Origin: Alcanivorax sp.
Lineage (GTDB): Bacteria > Pseudomonadota > Gammaproteobacteria > Pseudomonadales > Alcanivoracaceae
Assembly (NCBI RefSeq): GCF_019431375.1
Contig: NZ_CP080267.1
Location: 1,612,001 to 1,676,000, forward strand
DNA length: 64,000 nt
Direction of reading: 5' to 3'
The first letter of the stretch is position 1. The number at the start of each line of letters is the position of its first letter. Below the pieces are notes generated by a model. The model searched no databases. It had not been told where the DNA came from and saw only the letters and a list, made by a program, of their open reading frames with translations. Positions 35,580 through 44,384 of this stretch are shown here, in pieces. The translations under genes and the position numbers were made by a program.

Positions 35580-36869
35580 TTATCCATAAATCCGATGCAC
35601 ATTCCCCTCGTTATCCTGGCGCAGGAAATACTCGCTGTTTTTCAGCAGCTCGGTGAAACGCTCCGCCGCCTGGATGTTGCCGTGCTTGAACAGGCAGCGC
35701 AGATAACCGGCATCATCGTAATCGAATACCAGCAGCTCCAGTTTCAGTTCCGGGCTTTCCATGTAGAGGGTGCAATCACGGGCGTGGTCGGCGATGGAGA
35801 AACCGGGCTCGCTGAGTTTGATCAGGCAACCGAAGAAGTTGATGTCCACCACCTGCACCGGCTTGTTGAAACGAAAGCGGTCGCCCACCCGGGATTCGCT
35901 GGTAACGTGGCCGTGATTGTTGCATGGCACCAGGCGCTCGGCACGACGGCGCTCCATACGGTGGTACTCACCCTTGCCGAAACGACGGATGCCCTCCACG
36001 GTTTCCAGTGACTCGCCTCGCAGGAAGGTGGAGAACAGGTCCAGGGACACTTCCCGTTTTTCCAGCTGCGGCAGGTGATCCGCGCCCTTGATCAGGGTGA
36101 ACTGGGCATTGGGGCATTTTTCGGCAAACGAGGCGTTTTCCCAGGGCAGGGTGAAGCTATCGAACTCACCAGTAGTGACCAGGGTATCGCATTCCGGGTA
36201 CCCCAGCAGCCCCTCCACGGACAACAGCCGGCGGCCATTGATCTTGTAGCGCTCGCGCTCGTTATCGGAAAGCCGCTTCATCTGCCGGTAAAACAGCTTG
36301 CGGGCAGTGGGGGTGATGCCGGTTTCCTTCATCTTGTCGTAGTTGACCAGATAGAGCACCACCGCCTGACTGAACTCATCCATGCGGCCTTGCTCAAGTA
36401 CCCGCACGGATTCTTCCACCAGCATGCGCCAGCTTTTGCGCGGCCGGGTGACGATGCCGGCCACAATCAGCTTGTCGGTGGCCTGGGGATACTTGTAGGC
36501 GAAGGTGCTGGCCACGGCGGAGCCCAGCGACAGTCCCATCAGGTGCACTTCTTCCAGGCCGGACTGGCAGGTGAATTCGTACAGCAGATCTGCCAGATCC
36601 TCCATGCTCAGGTCCGGCGCGATCTGGGTGTTGTTGCCCAGGGACGGCAGGTCCACCAACACCACCGGAAAATCCTGGTAGATGCGTTCGACACAATATT
36701 TGTAGGAGGTAAAATTCTGGAAGGCCCCCCCCACCACCAGCAACGGCGGTTTGTGGGCATTGTCCGGATGCGAGAACGCCAGGTAATCAATACGCCACTG
36801 ACCTACCCAGAGCTGAAACGGGGCGGCTTTTATAGCGGAGCGGGTATATTCCTGATAGCGAATGGCCAT
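35580..36869 (-). CDS. Alpha/beta hydrolase with C-terminal PilZ-like domain
   Basis: The first 290 residues are an alpha/beta hydrolase: nucleophile elbow GLSLG (Ser114), Asp237 in GEFDSF and His265 in GADHLPQ. Residues 300-429 resemble a PilZ domain, with ERRRAER (306-312) and VDINFFG (341-347) in place of the c-di-GMP-binding RxxxR and D/NxSxxG motifs; the Ser is Asn here. The hydrolase may thus be regulated by c-di-GMP. The ATG at 36869 was preferred; the frame runs to 36974 but the added residues look non-coding. The substrate is unknown; a lipid or acyl ester is plausible. Confidence 0.78.
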   Translation of the reverse strand: MAIRYQEYTRSAIKAAPFQLWVGQWRIDYLAFSHPDNAHKPPLLVVGGAFQNFTSYKYCVERIYQDFPVVLVDLPSLGNNTQIAPDLSMEDLADLLYEFTCQSGLEEVHLMGLSLGSAVASTFAYKYPQATDKLIVAGIVTRPRKSWRMLVEESVRVLEQGRMDEFSQAVVLYLVNYDKMKETGITPTARKLFYRQMKRLSDNERERYKINGRRLLSVEGLLGYPECDTLVTTGEFDSFTLPWENASFAEKCPNAQFTLIKGADHLPQLEKREVSLDLFSTFLRGESLETVEGIRRFGKGEYHRMERRRAERLVPCNNHGHVTSESRVGDRFRFNKPVQVVDINFFGCLIKLSEPGFSIADHARDCTLYMESPELKLELLVFDYDDAGYLRCLFKHGNIQAAERFTELLKNSEYFLRQDNEGNVHRIYG

Positions 36870-37058
36870 AAGTGTCTGGCTCCGTTCAAGTTTTTTCTTG
36901 TTGTATCGGCTACCCCTTACCCGGCAGGATGAGGCAGTCCGTTTTGCGCCACACAAACGGTACATTCGTACCACAAAATCAATAATTTAGGACACTTGTG
37001 TAGCAAAGGTTTTCAATTCTTCACCATTTGTGTGCAAGCGTAAAGGACCGGTTGTCGT

Positions 37059-37064
37059 TATAAT
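37059..37064 (+). promoter_or_regulatory. Probable -10 box upstream of proA
   Basis: A perfect TATAAT lies 10 bases before the left end of the 267-base inverted-repeat element. No strong -35 is seen at 17 bases. If active, transcription would begin at the element edge and proA would have a leader of about 300 bases containing the whole element. Confidence 0.4.
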
Positions 37065-37073
37065 CCCCCTTTC

Positions 37074-37340
37074 AGAGCCTGCTTGTGGTCTACACGCCAC
37101 TGCGTTGCCGCTGAAAATGGCGCCAGGCAAGGCGCGGACCGCAGGGCGCGGTGGGCCAAGTTCAAGGGCCGCAACACCGCCTGGCGTGATTTGCAGCGCA
37201 ACCCGAAGGGCCGGGAGCATTTTTCCGCCAGCCTGCGTTGCCGGTGATTGATGTAGAAGGGCTACACTGCATCTCCGGCGCCACAACCTGACGGAAAAAT
37301 GGCCTCCGGCGCAGCGGTGTGTAGACCGCAAGCAGGCTCT
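37074..37340. mobile_element. MITE-like element with 22-bp terminal inverted repeats
   Basis: Left end 37074-37095 (starting AGAGCCTGCTTG) and right end 37319-37340 are inverted copies with one mismatch in 22. The 267-base interior has no convincing gene, repeats the word CTGCGTTGCCG twice (near 37102 and 37232) and is more GC-rich than the flanks. No clear target-site duplication can be read. It lies between a -10 box and the proA start. The rest of the 496-base gap (36870-37073) shows only the promoter region. Confidence 0.65.
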
Positions 37341-37365
37341 TTAACCACTTTCAGTTTTGAGAACT

Positions 37366-38622
37366 ATGGATATCCAGCAATACATGCAACGTCTTGGCGA
37401 GCAGGCCCGTGCGGCCTCCCGCGCCATGGCCCGGGCCAGCTCCGGTGACAAGGACAAGGCCCTGGCCGCCATCGCCAGCGCCCTGCGCAGCCACCGCAAT
37501 GCGGTACTGCAAGCCAACCAGCAGGATCTGGACAACGGTCGCAGTAACGGCCTGGATGCCGCCCTGCTCGACCGCCTGGAACTTACCCCGGCCCGTTTCG
37601 ATGCCATGGTGGAAGGCCTGGAACAGATCATTGGTCTGGCTGATCCGGTGGGTGTGATCACCGACCTGGCCTATCGCCCGTCGGGCATTCAGGTGGGCAA
37701 GATGCGGGTACCGCTGGGTGTCATCGGCATTATTTACGAGTCCCGCCCCAACGTGACCATTGATGCGGCGGCCCTGTGCCTGAAATCCGGCAATGCGGCC
37801 ATCCTGCGCGGCGGCTCCGAAGCCATCAACGCCAACCAGGCCATCGCCGAATGCATCCGTGTAGGCCTGCGCGAAGCCGGCCTGCCGGACACCGCTGTGC
37901 AGGTGGTGGAAACCACCGACCGTGCCGCCGTGGGCGAGCTGATCACCCACCCCGAGTATGTGGACGTGATCGTACCGCGAGGCGGCAAGGGCCTGATCGA
38001 GCGCATCAGCAATGAGGCGCGGGTACCGGTGATCAAGCATCTGGATGGCAACTGCCACACCTACATCGATGACCAGGCGGATATCGCCAAGGCCATCAAG
38101 GTGGCTTACAACGCCAAGACCCAGCGTTACGGCACTTGCAACACCACCGAGACCCTGCTGGTGGCCAACGCCATTGCCCAGCAGGTTTTGCCCGAACTGG
38201 CGGCCAAATACCGTGACGCCGGTGTTGAGCTGCGCGGTTGTGAGCAAGTTCGCAGCATTGTCGAGGGTATCCAGGAAGCCACCGAGAGCGACTGGAGCGA
38301 GGAATACCTGGCGCCGATTCTGGCGGTAAAGCTGGTCAAGGATCTGGATGAGGCAATTGCCCATATCAACCGTTACAGCTCCGGCCACACCGAGGCCATC
38401 GTCACCGAAAACTACACCCGGGCGCGGCAGTTCCTCACCGAGGTGGATTCCAGCTCGGTGATGGTGAATGCCTCCACCCGTTTCGCCGACGGTTTCGAAT
38501 ACGGGCTGGGTGCGGAAATCGGTATCTCCACGGACAAGATCCACGCCCGTGGGCCGGTGGGACTGGAAGGCCTGACCAGCCAGAAGTGGGTGGTGCTGGG
38601 CGACGGCCACATTCGCCAGTAG
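37366..38622 (+). CDS. proA: Gamma-glutamyl phosphate reductase ProA
   Basis: ProA reduces gamma-glutamyl phosphate to glutamate semialdehyde in proline synthesis. The 418-residue aldehyde-dehydrogenase-fold protein has the family blocks GVIGIIYESRPNVTIDAA, GGSEAINAN and the catalytic Cys in KTQRYGTCNTTET. The start is the ATG at 37366. The stop TAG shares its last base with the GTG start of nadD, the first link in a long co-directional block. Confidence 0.96.
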   Translation: MDIQQYMQRLGEQARAASRAMARASSGDKDKALAAIASALRSHRNAVLQANQQDLDNGRSNGLDAALLDRLELTPARFDAMVEGLEQIIGLADPVGVITDLAYRPSGIQVGKMRVPLGVIGIIYESRPNVTIDAAALCLKSGNAAILRGGSEAINANQAIAECIRVGLREAGLPDTAVQVVETTDRAAVGELITHPEYVDVIVPRGGKGLIERISNEARVPVIKHLDGNCHTYIDDQADIAKAIKVAYNAKTQRYGTCNTTETLLVANAIAQQVLPELAAKYRDAGVELRGCEQVRSIVEGIQEATESDWSEEYLAPILAVKLVKDLDEAIAHINRYSSGHTEAIVTENYTRARQFLTEVDSSSVMVNASTRFADGFEYGLGAEIGISTDKIHARGPVGLEGLTSQKWVVLGDGHIRQ

Positions 38623-39305
38623 TGGGCACTGCTCGCAACAACACACCGCTGGTGCTGTTCGGCGGCACCTTTGACCCTGTTCACCAGGCCCACATCAGTG
38701 CGGCCCGGTCGGTGTCACGGGTGCTCGGCGATGCCCCTGTGCATCTGCTCCCCAACGCGGTGCCACCGCACCGCCCTCAGCCCCTGGCCGATGGCGCACA
38801 GCGCCTGGCCATGCTGGAACTGGCCTGTGCCGACCACCCCTGCCTGATTCCGGATGACTGGGAACTGAAACAATCCGGCCCCAGCTACAGCCTGCTGACC
38901 CTGCAACACTACCGTGAACAGATCGGTCATCGCCCGCTGGTCTTCATGATCGGCGCCGACAGCTTTGCCAACCTGCATCACTGGCATCGCTGGCAGGACT
39001 ATGCGGCCCTGTGTCATCTGGCGGTGGTCCCTCGCCCGGAAAGCCCGCTGGCCGCGGATGTGGTACTCAGCACCTTCCCGGAATCGGATGCCGGCAGCAT
39101 CGCCCGACAGCCCGCCGGCCTGAGACTGATGCTGCAGCGGCCGTTTCTGGGGGTGTCCGCCACCGCCATTCGTCAGGCGCTGGCGGAAAAAGGTGACTGC
39201 CCAGCCCTGGACCCGGCAGTTGTTGCCCATATTCATCGCCACCATCTGTATAATGTGGCCAAATCCTCTTCCCCCGAATCAGACACGAGGCCTCATGAGC
39301 GCTGA
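38622..39305 (+). CDS. nadD: Nicotinate-nucleotide adenylyltransferase NadD
   Basis: NadD adenylates nicotinate mononucleotide in NAD synthesis. The nucleotidyltransferase motif FGGTFDPVHQAH is near residue 12 and the second ATP motif VSATAIRQAL near 192. The GTG start at 38622 overlaps the proA stop. The end overlaps the rsfS start by about 11 bases. The nadD-rsfS-rlmH-mrdA-rodA order is widely conserved. Confidence 0.95.
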   Translation: MGTARNNTPLVLFGGTFDPVHQAHISAARSVSRVLGDAPVHLLPNAVPPHRPQPLADGAQRLAMLELACADHPCLIPDDWELKQSGPSYSLLTLQHYREQIGHRPLVFMIGADSFANLHHWHRWQDYAALCHLAVVPRPESPLAADVVLSTFPESDAGSIARQPAGLRLMLQRPFLGVSATAIRQALAEKGDCPALDPAVVAHIHRHHLYNVAKSSSPESDTRPHER

Positions 39306-39651
39306 CACCCCGCTATTGCAACTGGTTATTGACGCACTGGAAGAAGTCAAAGCCCAGAACATTACCCAGCTGGACGTGCGTGAACTCACCAGTGTGGCCG
39401 ATAACATGGTCATCGCCAGCGGCACCTCCAACCGCCATGTGAAGGCCCTGGCCGACAACGTGGTGGAAGCGGCCAAGAAAGCTGGCCACGATCCCCTGGG
39501 CAGTGAAGGCCAGGACACCGGCGAGTGGATCCTGGTGGATCTGGGCGATGTGATCGTACACCTGATGCTACCCGCCACCCGTGAGTTCTACGATCTGGAA
39601 CGTCTGTGGCGTAATCCCCAGCATCACCCGGACCGCGAAAACAAAGAATAA
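39295..39651 (+). CDS. rsfS: Ribosome silencing factor RsfS
   Basis: RsfS binds protein L14 on the 50S subunit and blocks subunit joining during starvation. The 118-residue DUF143-type domain is complete: DVRELTSVADNMVIASGTSNRH, shown in part, and GEWILVDLGDVIVHLM. The ATG at 39295 follows ACGAGG; the frame extends back inside nadD but without function. The stop codon overlaps the rlmH start codon by one base. Confidence 0.95.
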   Translation: MSADTPLLQLVIDALEEVKAQNITQLDVRELTSVADNMVIASGTSNRHVKALADNVVEAAKKAGHDPLGSEGQDTGEWILVDLGDVIVHLMLPATREFYDLERLWRNPQHHPDRENKE

Positions 39652-40121
39652 TGCGTCTTTTCCTGCTGGCGGTGGGCACCCGCATGCCCGCCTGGGTCAC
39701 CGAGGGTTTCGCCGAATACCAGAAGCGCATGCCCCCGGACATGCGCCTGGAATTGGAAGAAATCCCCCTGCCCAAACGGAGCAAGGGTGACACCGCTAGC
39801 CAGGTTCGCAGCGAAGCTGACGCCATCCGCAAACGCCTGGAAAAGTACCCTGGCGCCAAAATCGTGGCACTGGAGGTTAACGGGCGAGCGCTGGACACTC
39901 CCGCGCTCAGCCGTAAACTGGGCGAGCTGAAAGATTTGGGCCAGGATCTGGTGCTTTTGGTAGGGGGGCCGGATGGACTCTGCCCGACATTATCCGCCAG
40001 CGCCCACGAGCGCTGGAGCCTGTCGACCCTGACCCTGCCCCATCCGCTGGTACGGGTTTTACTGGCCGAACAGCTATACCGGGGCTGGACGCTGCTCACC
40101 GGGCACCCCTATCATCGCTGA
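39651..40121 (+). CDS. rlmH: 23S rRNA pseudouridine-1915 N3-methyltransferase RlmH
   Basis: RlmH is a SPOUT-class dimeric enzyme that methylates pseudouridine 1915 in helix 69 of 23S rRNA. At 156 residues it has the standard length, with LLVGGPDGLCPTL-type glycine-rich SAM knot (LVGGPDG) near residue 103 and the C-terminal LPHPLVRVLLAEQLYRGW block. It is directly coupled to rsfS. Confidence 0.95.
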   Translation: MRLFLLAVGTRMPAWVTEGFAEYQKRMPPDMRLELEEIPLPKRSKGDTASQVRSEADAIRKRLEKYPGAKIVALEVNGRALDTPALSRKLGELKDLGQDLVLLVGGPDGLCPTLSASAHERWSLSTLTLPHPLVRVLLAEQLYRGWTLLTGHPYHR

Positions 40122-40148
40122 CCTTCGCCCCCTGACGCAGACGCCATC

Positions 40149-42035
40149 ATGCGCCGACCATTAACACTGAAAGACCACCACCATGAACAGCGCATCTTTA
40201 GTGTGCGCCTGGTCGTGGCTGTGTTACTGGTGTTGCTGCTGACCCTGATCCTGATCAGCCGGATGGTCTGGCTGCAGGTTATTCAGCATAGTCGCTATAC
40301 CACCCTGAGTGACAATAACCGGGTACAGACCCTCGCCGTTTCCCCCCCACGGGGGCTGATCACCGACCGGGACGGCGTCATTCTGGCCGAAAACCGCCCC
40401 GACTTTTCACTGGAACTGATCATTGAACAGGCGGGTGATCTGGACCAGCTCATTGGCGAACTGGGAAAATTGATCGAGCTGGACACGGGTGATCTGGAGC
40501 GCTTTCAGAAGCGCCGCCTGACCGCCCGCCGCCCCTGGGAACCGGTGCCACTGCGTGGTCGACTCAGCGAAGAGGAAATCGCCAGACTAGCCGTCAACCA
40601 GCATCGCCTGCCCGGCATCCGTATCTCCGCCGACCCCATTCGCCACTACCCCCATGGCATTCTGTTCTCCCACGTATTGGGCTACGTGAACCGCATCAAC
40701 GCCCAGGACCTGGAAGCCATGACCCTGGACGAGCAGCGTGACTACGCCGGGACTCACTTCTACGGTCGCTCAGGTATTGAACGCTTCTACGAAGACCAGC
40801 TCCACGGGCAGGTCGGTTATCGCCAGGTGGAAACCAATGCCCGCGGTCGCATTCTGCGGATACTCGAAGAACAGCCGCCGGTGCCCGGCGAAGACCTGCG
40901 CCTGCGCCTGTCCATGCGAGTGCAGAAAGCCGCCTACGAAGCGCTGGGCGAGCGGCGTGGCGCGGTAGTCGCCATCGATCCCCGCGATGGCAGCGTACTG
41001 GCTTTTGTCAGCCGGCCCGGGTTCGACCCCAACCTGTTCGTTACCGGCATTTCCTATAAGGATTATTCCGCCTACCAAAGCGACCCCGACAACCCGCTTT
41101 TCAATCGAGCCCTGCAGGGCCGCTACCCACCGGGCTCCACCATCAAACCCATGCTGGGCATCGCAGGGCTGGATGCTGGCGTTACCAACTGGCAGCGCAC
41201 TATCTCGGACCCCGGCTATTACCAGTTGGAAAACGACCCACACCGCTACCGGGACTGGAAACGCTGGGGCCATGGCCGGGTGGATCTGCACAAAGCAGTG
41301 GTGCAATCCTGCGACACCTATTTCTACGACATGGGTTTCAAGCTGGGCATTTCCCGCATGCACGAATACATGACGCAGTTTTCCCTGGGGGCCCCTACAG
41401 GCATCGACCTGTATAACGAATCCAGCGGCATCATGCCCTCCAAGGAGTGGAAGCGAGCCTACCGCAATCGTCCCTGGTTCCATGGTGATACCATCAACGC
41501 CAGTATCGGCCAGGGGTTTGTGCTGGCAACACCACTGCAACTCGCCACCGCCACCGCCATCACTGCCAGCCACGGCAAGAAGGTGGTTCCTACTCTGGCC
41601 GGGCATAAACAGCCGGTAGAACGCACCGAAATCACTCTCAACGACGAGAGCAACTGGGAAAAGATGACCGACGCCATGGTGGCAGTCACCGGTCCAAGAG
41701 GCACCGCCAGAGTGATGGCCGTGGATGCCCAATATGCCATTGCTGCCAAATCCGGCACCGCCCAGGTGTTCTCGGTCGGGCAGGATGAGACCTACAACGA
41801 GGATGAACTGGCAGAGCGAATGCTGGATCATGCCCTGATGGTATCGTTCGCCCCCGCGGAGCAACCCGCCATCGCCGTGGGCGTGCTGGTGGAAAATGGC
41901 AGGCATGGCGGCTCCACCGCCGGGCCGGTGGCACGTCAGGTCATGGATGCCTGGCTGCTGAACGAAAACGGGGAACTGGACGTCCCGCCGGTTTTTGAAG
42001 AAAACCCCGCCCCTCCTGCCGAGGTGAACCCATGA
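40149..42035 (+). CDS. mrdA: Penicillin-binding protein 2 (MrdA)
   Basis: PBP2 is the transpeptidase of the rod (elongasome) complex. It has one membrane anchor near 20-42, the dimerisation domain with SPPRGLITDRDG and YPHGILFSHVLGYV, and the penicillin-binding domain with YPPGSTIKPM (active Ser), SCDTYFYD and KSGTAQVF (KSG form). The length of 628 residues is typical. rodA overlaps its end by 4 bases, so enzyme and partner glycosyltransferase are co-translated. Confidence 0.96.
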   Translation: MRRPLTLKDHHHEQRIFSVRLVVAVLLVLLLTLILISRMVWLQVIQHSRYTTLSDNNRVQTLAVSPPRGLITDRDGVILAENRPDFSLELIIEQAGDLDQLIGELGKLIELDTGDLERFQKRRLTARRPWEPVPLRGRLSEEEIARLAVNQHRLPGIRISADPIRHYPHGILFSHVLGYVNRINAQDLEAMTLDEQRDYAGTHFYGRSGIERFYEDQLHGQVGYRQVETNARGRILRILEEQPPVPGEDLRLRLSMRVQKAAYEALGERRGAVVAIDPRDGSVLAFVSRPGFDPNLFVTGISYKDYSAYQSDPDNPLFNRALQGRYPPGSTIKPMLGIAGLDAGVTNWQRTISDPGYYQLENDPHRYRDWKRWGHGRVDLHKAVVQSCDTYFYDMGFKLGISRMHEYMTQFSLGAPTGIDLYNESSGIMPSKEWKRAYRNRPWFHGDTINASIGQGFVLATPLQLATATAITASHGKKVVPTLAGHKQPVERTEITLNDESNWEKMTDAMVAVTGPRGTARVMAVDAQYAIAAKSGTAQVFSVGQDETYNEDELAERMLDHALMVSFAPAEQPAIAVGVLVENGRHGGSTAGPVARQVMDAWLLNENGELDVPPVFEENPAPPAEVNP

Positions 42036-43177
42036 GCCAGCGTGAATACCTCCGCCAGATGCCCGGCCAGACCGGGGCCACCCTGTCTCCAGGGCTGGCC
42101 ATGCGGCTACATCTGGACGCCCCCCTGCTGGCGGGGCTGGCAGTACTGATGCTGGGCGGCTTGGCCGTTCTCTACAGCGCCGGCGGCGAAAACATGGAGA
42201 CAATAGTCCGCCAGTGTGTCCGTTTTGGCGCCGGGCTCACCGCCCTGTTCCTGCTGGCCCAGATCCCGCCGCGTAGCTACCGATTCTGGGCCCCCTTCCT
42301 CTATACCGGCGGTCTGGCCCTGCTGGTTCTGGTATTGATCGCCGGCACGGAAGCCAAGGGCGCCCAGCGCTGGCTCAGTATTCCAGGCATCGGCCGCTTC
42401 CAGCCCGCCGAAGCCATGAAACTGGCGGTACCGGCCATGGTGGCCTGGTATTTCAGTGAACGTACCCTGCCTCCCAAATTGATGGATGTACTGGTTGCCC
42501 TGGCGCTGCTGGGGATTCCCGCAGCCCTGATTGGCATGCAGCCAGACCTGGGCACCGCCATCCTGATTGCTGCCAGCGGGCTGGTGGTACTGTTCATGGC
42601 CGGGTTGTCCTGGCGGTTGATTGCTGTGGCGGTGATTCTGGTGGTGACCGCCGCACCGCTGATGTATTTCTTCGTCATGCACGACTACCAGCGCAACCGG
42701 GTAGACACTTTCCTTAACCCGGAAGCGGACCCACGGGGAACCGGCTGGAACATTATCCAGTCGAAAACCGCCATTGGTTCCGGCGGCGTGGATGGCAAGG
42801 GCTGGCTGGATGGCACCCAGTCGCGCCTGGACTTCCTGCCGGAATCCTCCACGGATTTCATCCTGGCGGTGCTGAGTGAAGAATTCGGCCTGCTGGGGGT
42901 CAGTGTTCTTCTGATGATCTACCTTGTCATTGTAGGGCGAGGTTTTTTCATTAGTTGGCAGGCACAGGAAACGTTTTCTCGCCTGCTCGCCTCCAGCCTG
43001 ACGATGACATTTTTTATTTATATCTTTGTAAACATCGGAATGGTGTCCGGACTCTTGCCAGTGGTGGGTGTACCGTTACCCCTTATCAGTTACGGCGGCA
43101 CGTCCATCGTCACTTTGCTGGCCAGTTTTGGCATGCTGATGTCGATTCATACCCATCGGCGGTTGATGAGTTACTAG
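42032..43177 (+). CDS. rodA: Peptidoglycan glycosyltransferase RodA
   Basis: RodA is the SEDS-family glycan polymerase partnering PBP2. The 381-residue protein has about ten membrane helices and the SEDS blocks AQRWLSIPGIGRFQPAEAMK and PESSTDFILAVLSEEFGLLG. The ending VSGLLPVVGVPLPLISYGGT is characteristic. It completes the mrdA-rodA pair; a 130-base gap with a hairpin separates it from mltB. Confidence 0.96.
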   Translation: MSQREYLRQMPGQTGATLSPGLAMRLHLDAPLLAGLAVLMLGGLAVLYSAGGENMETIVRQCVRFGAGLTALFLLAQIPPRSYRFWAPFLYTGGLALLVLVLIAGTEAKGAQRWLSIPGIGRFQPAEAMKLAVPAMVAWYFSERTLPPKLMDVLVALALLGIPAALIGMQPDLGTAILIAASGLVVLFMAGLSWRLIAVAVILVVTAAPLMYFFVMHDYQRNRVDTFLNPEADPRGTGWNIIQSKTAIGSGGVDGKGWLDGTQSRLDFLPESSTDFILAVLSEEFGLLGVSVLLMIYLVIVGRGFFISWQAQETFSRLLASSLTMTFFIYIFVNIGMVSGLLPVVGVPLPLISYGGTSIVTLLASFGMLMSIHTHRRLMSY

Positions 43178-43196
43178 CAGCAAGGAGCGTGTTATG

Positions 43197-43241
43197 AGGA
43201 GCGAAAACCCTGAAAAAGACGGTGTTGTGCTCTTCGCTCCT
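43197..43241. other. Inverted repeat between rodA and mltB
   Basis: AGGAGCGAA (43197-43205) and TTCGCTCCT (43233-43241) can pair around a 27-base loop. AACTCCT and AACTCGC follow in 7-base register, reminiscent of the heptamer elements. There is no T-run, so a terminator role is unsure. Confidence 0.45.
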
Positions 43242-43337
43242 TTCAACTCCTAACTCGCTTCTCGCCTTTTTCATCCAGCCGGGCACCAAATCGCTCCGAC
43301 ACGGTCTATGGGAATAATGAGAACAGGAGATCCCCCT

Positions 43338-44384
43338 TTGCGTCGTTCCTACCAAGCCATTCTGGCCGCAGCACTGACAGTCACATCCCTGCCGGTCCTG
43401 GCGGAACACACCTGCCCGGAAAACAATGATTATCTGCAACGCGACCAGGCCAAGGCCATGATCCGCGAGCTGGTGGCCGAAGGCGGCGATGAAGCGCGTA
43501 TTCGCCAGGTGCTGGGCAGTGCCGAATGTCAGCCCAAAATTCTGGAATCCATTGCCCGCCCGGCAGAAAAAACCCACACCTGGGCCACCTATCAGAAAAT
43601 CTTTCTGCAAGAGAGCCGGGTACAGAAAGCGGTAGAATTTGCCCGTGAGCATGCCGACACCCTGGCCCGGGCCGAACAGACCTACGGTGTCCCCCGGGAA
43701 ATCATTCTCGCCATCATCGGGGTGGAAACCCGCTATGGTCAGCACATGGGCACCTACCGGGTGGTGGACGCCCTGGCCACCCTGGGTTTTGATTATCCGC
43801 CCCGGGCCAGCTTCTTCCGCAAGCAGCTGAAGGCCCTCTTCGAGCTGGAACAAGAGGCCCATATCGACGCCAACACCATTACCGGCTCCTATGCCGGCGC
43901 CATGGGTTATGGACAGTTCATCCCCACCAGCTATCAAGCCTATGCGGTGGACTTCGACAACGACGGCGTGACTGACCTGGTCAACAACCCGGTGGATGCC
44001 ATCGGCTCCGTGGCCAACTATTTCCATGAACATCGCTGGCAGCCAAATCTGCCGGTAGCCGCGCGCGCCCGCGTGGAAGGCAACGGCTATCAGCCACTGG
44101 CCCAAAAAGGCTATAAACCGTCCTTTACCCTGGATCAGGCCAGCAAAGCAGGCGCCACGGCAATAAGCTGCAACGGCGACGGCATTACCAGCGAATACTG
44201 TTTTGACCTGCCGGGGGACACGCGCACTGCTCTGCTGGACCTGGAGGGTATCCACGGTACCGAGTTCTGGCTCGCCACCGACAACTTCTACGTAATCACC
44301 CGCTATAATCACAGTCGCCTGTATGCCATGGCCGTGCTACAACTGTCACGAGACATTGCTGCAGCCCTGGAGAGCGAGGAATGA
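43338..44384 (+). CDS. mltB: Membrane-bound lytic murein transglycosylase B (MltB family)
   Basis: This enzyme cleaves peptidoglycan glycan strands to 1,6-anhydro products. A signal peptide (AILAAALTVTSLPVLAEHT) is followed by the SLT domain with the catalytic Glu in GVETRYGQHMG, the YAGAMGYGQFIPTSY block and DFDNDGVTDLVNNPVDAIGS. No lipobox Cys is present, so it is probably soluble in the periplasm. TTG at 43338 is favoured by AGGAGA seven bases upstream; an in-frame ATG at 43308 is the alternative. rlpA overlaps its end. Confidence 0.92.
   Translation: MRRSYQAILAAALTVTSLPVLAEHTCPENNDYLQRDQAKAMIRELVAEGGDEARIRQVLGSAECQPKILESIARPAEKTHTWATYQKIFLQESRVQKAVEFAREHADTLARAEQTYGVPREIILAIIGVETRYGQHMGTYRVVDALATLGFDYPPRASFFRKQLKALFELEQEAHIDANTITGSYAGAMGYGQFIPTSYQAYAVDFDNDGVTDLVNNPVDAIGSVANYFHEHRWQPNLPVAARARVEGNGYQPLAQKGYKPSFTLDQASKAGATAISCNGDGITSEYCFDLPGDTRTALLDLEGIHGTEFWLATDNFYVITRYNHSRLYAMAVLQLSRDIAAALESEE

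Noticed and set aside
36987..37331. 114-residue frame inside the inverted-repeat element upstream of proA
   Set aside because: The frame starts in the right terminal inverted repeat and has no family resemblance; the region behaves as a non-coding element.
37074..37340. Possible tRNA or riboswitch before proA
   Set aside because: No cloverleaf or known aptamer motif was seen; the matching 22-base ends point to a mobile element instead.
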